From positions 21,001 to 85,000 of the forward strand of contig MCFG01000223.1 of NCBI GenBank assembly GCA_002104895.1: DNA of 64,000 nucleotides, written 5' to 3'. The translations under genes were made by a program, and so were the position numbers. Positions 29,175-40,468 of the stretch are shown piece after piece; the stretch's first letter is position 1; every line of letters starts with the position of its first letter. Under the pieces are notes generated by a model, which did no database searches, had not been told where the DNA came from, and saw only the letters and a program-made list of their open reading frames with translations. Source of the stretch: Anaeromyces robustus (taxonomy: Eukaryota; Neocallimastigomycota; Neocallimastigomycetes; Neocallimastigales; Neocallimastigaceae).

Positions 29175-32100
29175 TGCCACTCTATTTTATACTTTTAAAA
29201 ATTGAATAAAAAATTTATTATTTTTTTATTAAATTACAATTGATTAAATTGTTTAAATTTAGTAAATTAAAATATTTATCAAATTGAATATTAAAATATG
29301 AGTGAATATGTCTAATTTATTAAAAAGGAAGTTCATAGATCCTTGATTATTACGATTTATTAAATAAATTACGATTGTTAATAAATTAAATTAATTATGC
29401 TTTTAATTTTAAAAAAAAATAAATAAATTAAGTGTGCTATTTTATTAATTACGATTATTTGAAATAATTGGATTTTTTTCTTTTTTTTTTGATATATTTT
29501 TAAAATATAATTGTTGATATTATTTGTTTTTTTTTTAAAAAAAAATAAGACTTAAAAAATTATTTATACAAATACATTATTTATATTGTTTTTTTGCAAT
29601 TATTTATGATTTACTGCGTTTTCATTCAAATGATTTTGTGATTAATATATGTTCTGTTACATTAATTTGATTCGAGACATTTTACTATAAAAATATTATT
29701 AATACTAAATTAATCAATTAATAATATTATCAATAAATATTATTATTAATATTATGCATTTGTTTTTGTTTAAAAATTAATAAAAATCAAATACTGAATT
29801 TACTTACATTAATTAATAAAAGATTACTTCTTAAATTAATTACTATTAATTAATAGTTAATAGTATAATAGTATAAATAATAAAAATAATTATATATAAA
29901 TAGAAAATATTAGTATATTGTTTTAGGATATGTAAATAAATAAAAGGTTATACTTTGTTACATATAAATCAAATCTAATTTATTATTTATTAAAAATATT
30001 TAAAAACCAAATTTTCATTTTTGTTTTTAAATTTTTATTTTTATTTTTATTTTTATTTGATTATTTTAATATTTATATATTCTTAAAAGCTTATTTATTT
30101 ATTTATTTGTTGATTGATTTATTGATTTATTGATTTATTGATTGATTGATCCAATGTTATAATCTAAAGCTTAATTTTAAATAAACTATAGATAGTATAA
30201 AATATTGAATTTTAAATATTATAAATATATATATATCATTTATAACTAATAAAATTAATTATCACTACGGATATTTTTTGTTATTAAATATTAGTTTTAT
30301 TTATTTATTTATTTATTTATATTGTATAACTGATTATTTATAAATATTTAGACATTTTATTTTAGTTATTTCAAAACAAACGAAATATTCTTCAATTTAA
30401 ATATACTATTTATACTTTTATTTACTTTGCTTATTACTTATCTTTCATGTACATATATATTTATATACCTTTTAAAATGAATATTTTTTTTATTCTTTAA
30501 CAATAAATCAATATTTATTTATTATATTTAAGTTTTATTTCTACATAAATTAATTAAATAAAAAAGAGTGATAGCATACTTTATAAATCTTTGTTTAGAA
30601 AAATTGCGAGAACATGGATAATTATATTGAATGAAAATAAAAAAAATATACTTTTTTTTTTGTAAATTTAAATAAATAAACTAATTACAAAAATAAATAA
30701 AATGTTTTTATATAATTAATTTTTCAGTTTTTTTATTTTGTTTTATTTTTATTTTTTATTTTATTTTTTTTTTTTATTTTTATTTAATTTTTTTTTTTTT
30801 TTTATTATTATTATTTTATTCTAAACATAATAGTTTTATTATTACTTTTATATTCTTTTTTATTTATGATTTTTTTATTTCTTTTATTGATTCTTTTTTG
30901 AAAAAAAAAAAAAAAAAGAAAAAATTTTTTGGGTATATAAAATGTAAAGGATTTTTTTTTATTTATATATTATAATTACATATATAAATTTTTTTTTTTT
31001 TGTTTTTATTAGTATAATATTATTATATTTTAATATAGTTTTTTAATATATATAATGTTTTAATATATATTTTAATATATATTAAAACATATATTTATTA
31101 TTACTTATATATAAATAATATACTTTTTTATTTTTGAGAAATTATTAATAAATATTTTAATAATTTTGAAGAGAATATTATTAATTAAACTAATATTTAA
31201 TTAGTTATTTAAATAAATAAATTAATTATAAGTAAATAAATAAATTAATTATAAGTAAATAAATAATTAAATAAAATGAGTATGTATATCATTTTTTTAT
31301 TGACAAATGTATTATAAAATAAAATTAAATAAGTAAAAAAAAAAAATTAATATATTTGTACTCCTCCTTTTTATTATATATATAAAAAATCAAACCATAT
31401 ATTACATTATATTAAATAATATATAAGTCAATATATTAATAATAAAAATCATTCGTAAAATTTGTTTTATATTACTACGGTTATTATTCGCTCTTTTAAT
31501 CCTTATATTTTTTGCTCAGTAATGTAATGAAATACAATAATGTATTTTGTATATTACAATATATATAATGACAATATAATATTTTTTTAAAAAATTTTTT
31601 TATTAATATTTCAATATATATTTTAATATAAATGATTATATTAAATAATATATTATATCATATATTAATTTATGTACCACAATTTAAATGTTTTTTTTTT
31701 TGAAAAAAAAAGAGACAACCTTAAAACTTTATGGAATATAAACTTTATTATTTACAATTTTTTATATATTATAATATATTATATATATTAATTATATATT
31801 AATATATATTATCAGTAATTAAATTTTTTATGTAAAATAAATTAAAGCATCATAATTAATATACAATATATTAACACTACACATCTGTAATATAATAAAT
31901 CTTATTCATTTACTTCTATTAAAATATTAAATAAAAAGAAAAATTTACATAATTGTTAAAATATCTTATAAATTATTTATTTAATAATTATATTCATTAA
32001 ATTAAATAAAAATTTATTTGTATATATAATATTTATTCACTAATTAAATTACTATAATTATTAAGATTTTAATTTAATAAATAAATATTATAATTGAATT

Positions 32101-34904
32101 ATTATTATAAGTTTAAAAAAAAATATAAAGATTTCTTTTCTTTATTCATATGATAGTGGTAAAATAGTAAAATAAACAAATATAAACAAAACAAAACAAA
32201 ACAAATATAATAAAAATTAGGGTAGTTTTTACTACTAAATAATTAAATAATGGGGAGAATGAATTTAAAAAAAGTAAACAATTATAATAAACTAATTAGT
32301 TACATCTATTGATTATACCTAATATAAAATCATTAATCATATTATCACCAACTTGATAAATAAATAAAGGAGAGTTTTATTATATATTATGTAGATTATT
32401 TATAATATATTATTAATTCTATTATTGATTTTTAAGTTTATCTCATGGTTAAACAAAATGTGTAATATTAATTAATTGGCACTTAAATTTTTTATATTGA
32501 TACAGATAGGAAATATAGTGATTACTGATAGTAGATAGTAAAATCTTGTTAATAATAATATACATAATAATAATTTTTTTACTAAAAAAAAAAAGATTTT
32601 GTATTATATAATATATTTTACAATATTATTATTTATAAATATAAATACATTATTTATTTATTTCACGTATTATTATTTTGTATGAATAATTAAATTATAA
32701 TGTACTTTTTTTTATTATATATAAAAATATGTGAAAAAATGTATTTTTTTAAATTTACTTAATTTTCCTTATTTTTTGTTAAAAAAAAATAAAATTATTG
32801 TTGAAAATGGATACTAAAAATATTATTAAAGAGGATGACTTGAAAATAATTATTTTTTATATTAATTATTAATACAGTTAAAAATGGTTATATTAAGCTT
32901 TATAATAAATTTAAAACTTTAAGAGAAAAAAAATTTTTTTTTTCATTTGAGTAATAGATAATATCAATGGATGTTATTATTTATTAATGTAATTTAATAA
33001 TAATTAATTTAAAAAGAATAAATTAAAAAAAAAAGAAAAAAAGAAAAAAAAAAAGTATATTTATTAGATTACACTATTATGAGTTTAAGTAAATTATATA
33101 CATTTTATAATGAATTCAACAATAATTCTTTATTATATATATGATGAAAAAGTAGTTTTTTATATGGCAGAAATGTGTATAATAATCCTTAAGATCTCAT
33201 AATAAATAATAATAAAATAAAATAAAATAATATAATATAATATAATATAATAGTAAAAGTAATAATAAAAAACCATCATTTCTATTTTATTCTATATAAA
33301 ATTATTATTTGTTAATAAAACCAAATATATTTTAAAGTTTAAATTAATAATTTTATTGGTATTTTATTAGTTATATACCAATTATTAAATATTGTAAAAA
33401 ATGAGTAATCATAAATAGATTATATAAATTATTTTTTTATAATAAATAATAGATTTTAAAAAGTCATTAATACTTTTCTGGATAGTTTTATAACAATTAT
33501 TTTATATATTAATTAAAAAAAAATTATTAAATAAATATATCATAATAAAATAATAACACTTTACATTTTAATTGAAAAAAATGTTATAAAAAAGCTTTCT
33601 AAAAACATTTTTTAATTAAAGATTCAATAAGTTTATTAACTATAATACTTATATTATTTATTTTATTTATTTTATTGTGTTTCGTTTAAATAAACATAGA
33701 ATTATTAATTATTATTATTATTTATTATAACTATTACATTCTTCACATATAGTGAAATAATTTTTTTATTATCCATATTTTTATTTCAAGTATCATTACT
33801 ATATATATTATTATTAGTACTATATTTTTGTTATACTTAAAGCAATTTATCTGTTTTTGTTTTTGTTTTTTTTTTTAATTTTTTTTAGTATTATTTTTTT
33901 TTATAATATTTAAATTGATTATATTATGCAGAGTTTTAATTAATGGAGAGAAATCATTTATTTTAAAGTTTTATTTAATAAATATAAGAAACCTTGTTCA
34001 CTAATACTGATCAATTTATAATACATATAATATATTTTTCTATGAATAAAATATAAAAATGAACTTTTTATATTTTATTTTTAAAATTACTAAATATTAT
34101 TTAGATATAAATGTTAAATAAAGTTTAATAAACTTTATTATTATTTCAATAAGTTAACTTTATAAATATTAACAAAGAGATATAAAAATTAATTATAAAT
34201 TTTTATATCATTTTGTTAATAAAAAATATTATCATTTAAACAAAGTCTTAAAAAATGATAATTATTTAATAAAATCTTTTTATGCGTTAATTTATAAAAA
34301 TAAATATGATTACAATAAAAAAAATGTCTAAAAGTATATGCAAAGTTATAACGATTAACAAAAAAAAAAAAAAAAAAAAAATGAATATAATTGTACAATA
34401 TTTTATAATTACATAAATATATATTTTTGTAATTATCTTTTTTCATTTTGAAAGATACTGTAAATAACAAAAATTTCGTGTAACATTACTTAATTCTTTA
34501 GTAAATGAATTTTAATCCCATAATAAAAATAATACATAATAAATAAAATAAAAAAGAATATAAAAAGAATATAAAGGTAAATACTTAAAAGGTATTTTTA
34601 ACTATATTTAAAAAAAAAAACTTTTTTAACTAAATTTTCAAATTTCTTTCATATTATGCTATTCTTCTATATATATATATATTAATAGAAATAGAAAGAA
34701 AAATTGAATATAATATTAAATAATTTAAATATTTTGTTTGTTTTATTAATTGTATGAATAGAAATTAAAAAGAAAATAATTAAAGAAGTATATTATTTAA
34801 TTATCAATATAAAGAATGTACCAAATAGAAAAAAAAAATCCAATAATGATAATTTATGAATGAAGAAAATAATATTTTTTTATAGGATTATCATGTGATA
34901 TTCA
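29175..34904. other. Long gene-free AT-rich stretch
   Basis: More than 5.7 kb without a credible exon on either strand. It contains T/A tracts, ATTTATT runs near 30100-30150 and 30300, and nothing with coding composition. The promoter of the minus-strand gene at 29174 should lie at its left edge. Confidence 0.55.
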
Positions 34905-35275
34905 TCTAAATGTATTGGATTAGATTATTCTATACTTACCATTTTGGTATCGAAGCCCTTAATGTATTAATATATTTTTTTCATTTTTGTACTTAAACTC
35001 TAATGATAACTTAATAACGTATCCAATCTACATGTGAACAATGGTTACCAAGGAAACCGTTCTATAATAGAGAGTTGTACCCCACATTATTAAGACTTTA
35101 GTTCATTATTATTTTATGAGGCTTGAGAAATTATGCCTCAAATACTTAACCTGAAGTAACTACCTTACCACATTCTAAACCTTTCATGGAGAAAACTACT
35201 ATGCTTGAGGTAGAAACTATACATGATAAGGAAACGTCTAAAAGCTAGAATAGAAACTGGCCAACAAGAAAGTAA
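34905..35275. other. GC-richer island, probable decayed mobile-element relic
   Basis: About 370 bp stand out as GC-richer in otherwise almost pure AT DNA. No long open frame on either strand. A short inverted repeat, TGAGGC...GCCTCA (near 35118-35144), and the string TGGTATCGAAGCC (near 34953), loosely like the tRNA-primer sites that follow LTRs, are visible. No terminal repeats were found. Read as an old broken retroelement fragment or an unrecognised non-coding RNA; the family is not determined. Confidence 0.3.
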
Positions 35276-35986
35276 TATATACAGTAATAATTTTTTTTAT
35301 CTATTGTTAATACATAATTAATAAAAGTTATTTAAATTAATAACACAAAATCAATTAGATAATATTATGTATAAATTATTTAATTAAATAAATAAATAAA
35401 TAAATTATAAATAAATATATATTGTATTAGAATGTATATTGTTTTATAACTGTATACAATAAACGAAATATAAAAAAGTACATTTGTAGGGAAAATATAC
35501 GTCAATTATGTGTAAATGAAATATTTATGAAAAGAAAAAAAAAGATTTATTATATTATATTATAATTATTAATAATAATCATGTATACATTAAAGATAAT
35601 TAATGTACACTAAACTTTTTTTATAAGAAAATAAAATTATGGGCAGTTAAATATTATTACTTCAATTTGATAGCTGAATGATAGTTTATAAAAAATAGTT
35701 ATTATATAAAAAATTCACAAATAAAAAATCAACAAGCAATTAATTTATCCATAATAATTATTATAATTACATTTTTATTAAAATGAAAGTAACATTATTT
35801 TATTTGTTCTGTATATTTTATTTTTATAATAATGAAATAATAATTATAAATATATTAATATTTTATTATGTACGATTTATTATTATTGATATAATATATA
35901 TATATTTATATTAAAAGCTTATAGCATTACATAAAAAGACAGTTATTGAAAACTTATGTGATGACAAAATTATTATTATTTATCTT

Positions 35987-36022
<36 letters not shown>

Positions 36023-36614
36023 CTTTATTTTATCCCATAATTAAGTTTAAATGTGAATTTATTTTTTTAAAAAAAAATAATTTAAAATTTTAAAAAATAA
36101 TAAATAATTATATACATTTTAATCAATATATTATAATAAATCCATTAATATATTATTATATTTAATAGTATATATAATTAACTTTTTAATTTAATAATTA
36201 TAATGATATAAAGAATATGATAATAGAATAAAAAAAATATATATATATAAAACAGGAATAATTTTTTTTTTTTTTTAAAAAACAAAACAAAACAAAACAG
36301 AAGTAATTTTTCTTTGTAAAAAAGGAATAAAAAGCGATTTAGAATAAATAAATAACTTTTTCCCTACTATTTTACAAAATAATATATATACATTTAAAAA
36401 AATATTATAAAATAGGATATTCATATTAAAATTAATTTTTTTTAAAAATTAGGATAATAATAGAATATTAATATTAAAAAAGTAATATTTTTTTTTTAAA
36501 AATTAGGATAATAAATAGGATATTAATAAGAAAAAAAATATATATATATATAATATTTATTAGATAGAATAAATAATAGTAATAATAAAATAATAATTAT
36601 AAAAAAGAATAAAT
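35276..36614. other. Gene-free AT-rich stretch upstream of SARAF
   Basis: AT-rich DNA with a T tract of about 35 nt near 35988-36022 and a near-duplicate pair at about 36440-36530 (AAAATTAGGATAATAA twice). No gene seen. The right end should contain the SARAF promoter. Confidence 0.5.
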
Positions 36615-38755
36615 ATGAAAAACTTGAAATTAGTATTATTTTTCATAGTGTTGCTTTTAGCAACAGAAGTATATTCAAATCATGACTATGATAAGGTATT
36701 ATTGGAAAATTTAAAAACTTTTACAGTTTTTAAAAATAGAAAAACTAAAGGTCGTCGTTCAAAGGTTCTTCAAGTAAGTATTGAAATAGATTAAAATTAT
36801 AATTGATTTTTTTTTTCCTCTTTATTTTAGTTTATTTTTGTTTTATTATTTATTGAAAAAAATTTTTTCTTTTCCTTTTATATTTAAACATAAATTTCTT
36901 TTAGTGTATTTATTAATAGTTTTTATTGAATATCAATTAAATATTATATTACATATTAAAGTATATATCATTTACTAATTTTTATTTTAAATATATATAA
37001 TATTATATATATAATATGTTATAAAACAGATGGAATGTGTTGAAGGAGATGCTTGTAAATATTTCCAACCTCATTCAATGCAATGTACTCAAGGTAAAAA
37101 AATGATATTTTTAATATAAACAGTATAATAATATATAATAATTAAATAGTCAAAATAAAAAGCAAAAAATTAGATAAATAATATTTATATATATTATGTT
37201 TTAATATTTTTATATAATTATTTTAAATAAATGTATTTTGAAAATAGTTGGTTTTGATGGTTACAATGCAAGTTGGAAATGTGAAACACCTTTAGAAGAT
37301 TATTATTACATTGGATATACAAAAGTTTCTTGTGAAGGATATAAAAATCCCTGTAAGTAAAATTATTAAACATTGTTTTATTTATTTTTGAATAAATTTA
37401 CTAAAATATTTATATTTTATATGTATAATAAAATAAAACAGATGATAAATATATAACACGTGATAGTTGTGGTGTTCGTTGTAAGTAATAAATAATAAAA
37501 AAAATTATTATATAATAGATGTATAATTTATTATTTGTATATATTATTATTATAAATTTTTAATTTAGGCATTAATAATTAATAATATTTTTCTTTTTAA
37601 TTGCTTATATATTATTATTTCATATCCTCTTAAATATTCTATATTATATATACAATTCCTCCATCCCTTTTTTTTATTTATGTATAAATAAAATGATAAT
37701 GATAATGATAAATAATGATAATAATTACATAATTGAAATAATTTTATTTATCAGATTCATTATATTTGACCGAAAAAGGGAAGGAGTACTTCCATCAATC
37801 ACCTCATAGATCTCGTTCTTCTCATTATTCCTCGTCTCATTCATCACATTATGAACGTTCTACACATAATGAGGATAGTGATGATGAAGGTGCAAGTAGT
37901 TCTTCTGGTTTAATTATTTTTTTACTTATTTTTGGTGGATTTATAGTATATAAAATATATCAAAATTGGAAGAAAAATAAGGAAAATCATGATGATGATG
38001 CACCACCAGCATATGGTTCATGGGATGATGAAGATAATAATGACAATAACAACAACAACAACAATAATCGTCGTAATAATAACAACAATAATAACAACAA
38101 CAGTAATTAAAAAAATTTTTTTTATAAAATTTTAAATTATACAATGATAACGATAATGACAATAAAATTTGTTGTCGTTATTAAAAATTTAAATTAATAT
38201 TTATTAATGATAATAATTATTATTATTTTTTTTCTAAATAATTTAGATTCATCTGGCGCCAGTAGAGTTGGTGATTTCTTAAGTGGTTTTATGGCAGGAA
38301 ATGGTGTTCGTAGCAGAAATAATGGTAATCGTACCACTAATAATTATAATTACTACGGTAACCATAGGTAAAATATAAAATAATTTATATATATATAATA
38401 TATGTAATGTTATTAAAAAATTAATGTTTTTATATAAATTTTAACATTTATTATTATTATTTGGTTATTATTACTATAGATCAAGCAGAACTAGATCAAG
38501 ATCAAGATCAAGATCAAGATCAAGATCTAGATCTAGATCTATATCACCACCACAAACTTATAATGCATATGGTAATTTTTTTTTTTTTTTTGTTTTATTT
38601 ATCAAATATTTTACTTTTTATATACATTATATTTATTTTCTTTAAAAAAATTTATTTTTGTATTAATTAAAATGAAATTTTTTTTTATATCTTATATTAT
38701 TTTTATGATTATTATAATTAAATAAAAAGGTTTTGGCGATACTGAAAGACGTTAA
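36615..38755 (+). CDS. SARAF: SARAF-like store-operated calcium entry regulator (8 exons)
   Basis: Exons 36615-36773, 37030-37093, 37248-37352, 37442-37480, 37755-38102, 38247-38367, 38480-38571 and 38730-38755 join in frame through every splice to 317 residues (human SARAF is 339). Signal peptide about 1-21. Lumenal domain with the family's cysteine pattern: QMECVEGDACKYF, MQCTQVGFDGYNASWKCE, VSCEGYKNPYDKYI and DSCGVRYSLYLT, equivalent to the QLKCxGGxxC, VQCxNxGxDGxDVQWxC, VxCEGYxxPxDPYV and GSCGLEYxL blocks. Membrane segment about 174-190 (GLIIFLLIFGGFIVYKI). The cytosolic tail has APPAYGSWDDE, an Asn tract, a Gly-rich DFLSGFMAGNG stretch, an Arg-Ser repeat and a terminal YGFGDTERR, resembling the vertebrate YGGTRRR end. 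In animals SARAF sits in the ER membrane and slows STIM/Orai calcium entry. The frame of exon 5 stays open to a nearby TAA, so the last three exons are easily missed. Confidence 0.9.
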
Positions 38756-39287
38756 AATGGTTATACAAGTTATTAATAATTATATAAACAAAAAAAAAAA
38801 AAAAAACACGAAAAAAAAAAAAAAATTAAAAATAATTTAGCTATTTTCTAATTCTTTTTAATTCTTATAATCGGTTATCATTAATTTTTATATATCTTCA
38901 AAAATATATTTATTATTCACTTTTTTATATTTCTATTCATATTTATTTATTATATTGAAGATATTAGGATAGCTAATATATTTCTTTAATATAAAAATAT
39001 AATATTTAAATATCCTAATAATAAAATAAAATAAAATAAAAAAAATAAAATAAAATAAAAAAATAAAAATAAAAATAAAAATAAAATAAAATAAAATAAA
39101 ATAAAATTTAAAATGAAAAAAAAAAAAAAAAAAAAGTATAAAAATTAAAGTAAAACAAGTAAAGTGTGTGCTATTTTTATTATCATAATTTTAATATTAT
39201 TTTATCATTAAAATGTAGTTATACAATTTTTTTTTTTATTGAAATGAATAAATATATATTTATATATTAGATTATTAATTATTAGTT

Positions 39288-39326
39288 TTATAACAAAGAC
39301 CTTTGTTAAAAAGACCTTTGTTATAA
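39288..39326. repeat. Perfect inverted repeat, 11-bp arms
   Basis: TTATAACAAAG at 39288-39298 is mirrored by CTTTGTTATAA at 39316-39326, and the left half is itself palindromic (AACAAAG-AC-CTTTGTT). A degenerate direct duplication follows: two copies of ATTTATTCT[AG]G[AT]CTGTAAT at about 39337-39353 and 39383-39400. Confidence 0.85.
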
Positions 39327-39692
39327 AGATACTAATTTATTCTAGACTGTAATAATTATTTTTATAACAAATAACAATACTCATTTATTCTGGTCTGTAA
39401 TTATAATTCTTTCTTTTTTTTTTTTTTTTTTGTTTTTTCCTTTCTTCCTATATATTTCTTTATTATAATTTATGGTATCACGTGAAAATTATGTAAAAAT
39501 TTATAACAACCTCTTAATTAGATAAAAATGTAATTTTGCATATTTATTGTTTATTTTTTTTTAATAAATAAATAGATGTTTGGTCCATATTAAATTAAAA
39601 TAAATAATATATTAAAAACTTATATATAATTAATAATTTATTATTCTAAAATTTTCCACATGATTCCATATATTTCTAGTACATTGTAATAT

Positions 39693-39702
39693 ATTCTAGA
39701 AG
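39693..39702. promoter_or_regulatory. Candidate heat-shock element half pair
   Basis: ATTCTAGAAG fits nTTCnnGAAn, two inverted units of a heat-shock element, about 770 bp upstream of the HSP104 start codon. A full element needs a third unit at the same spacing, which is absent. TTCTAGTAC occurs on both sides. Position upstream of a heat-shock gene is suggestive only. Confidence 0.3.
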
Positions 39703-39743
39703 ATAATAATATATTATAGTAATTTCTAGTACGTTATATTACA

Positions 39744-39811
39744 TTGTAGTACATTCATTAATAATCCAGATAAAATACATTGTAATACATTCATTAATAT
39801 TCCAGATAAAA
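39744..39811 (+). repeat. Two-copy direct repeat, period 36 bp
   Basis: TTGTAGTACATTCATTAATA at 39744 and TTGTAATACATTCATTAATA at 39780 each continue into a TCCAGATAAAA end. The two copies differ at only a few positions. Confidence 0.8.
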
Positions 39812-40011
39812 ATAGTGTACATATCATATATTTAATTATTTATTAAATATAAATTATTAAAAATTTTGTAATACATTCTATTTTACATTAATAATATATG
39901 TTCATAGAAACATCTATTTTTAGTAATGATTTAATGATATAGAAAACTTATCGAAGAAATATTAAAAAAATTATTTATAATTATTCCACTGTTTGTTTTG
40001 AAAAAAAAAAG

Positions 40012-40019
40012 TATAAATA
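40012..40019 (+). promoter_or_regulatory. TATA box candidate for HSP104
   Basis: TATAAATA preceded by an A tract and followed by ACACCC, about 450 bp before the HSP104 start codon. It matches the TATA consensus exactly and sits upstream of a gene class that is usually TATA-driven, but AT richness makes chance matches common. Confidence 0.4.
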
Positions 40020-40468
40020 CACCCAAAAAATTTAAAAAAAAATTTTTTTTATCATCATTTTTAATTTATTTATTTATCAAGTAAATATTAATTATACCAA
40101 AATTAAACAAAAGAATCATAAGCAAGAATATTATTAATATTTATTACAAACAAACAAAAAGATAAATTATTAAATTATTAATACCCGATATTTAATTAAA
40201 ACAAAAGCAAATTACTATAGATTAAATATATTATTTATTTATTTATTAAAACTTAAAACTATATACATAAATTATTATATTTTATATTTCAATAGTTATT
40301 ATATATTAAGTTATTAGAATAGTATTATTATAATATTTTATATATTTTAAATATTTAATAATTATATCGTTAGCAAATACAAAATAGTATACATTTATTT
40401 ATTCTTAATTTAAAAAAATATTATTTATTCATATTTTATATATATACCAATAATTAAATATATCAATA

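Larger units (their letters stand above)
38756..40468. other. Intergenic and upstream region of HSP104
   Basis: Holds the SARAF 3' end, A-rich tracts (about 39015-39135), then a cluster of short repeats (39284-39820) and a TATA-like box at 40012 preceding a long AT-rich leader. No gene seen. Confidence 0.6.

Noticed and set aside
34216-34470. 84-codon minus-strand ORF rich in Phe/Tyr/Asn
   Set aside because: Contains a poly-Phe run from a homopolymer and no domain; composition equals intergenic background.
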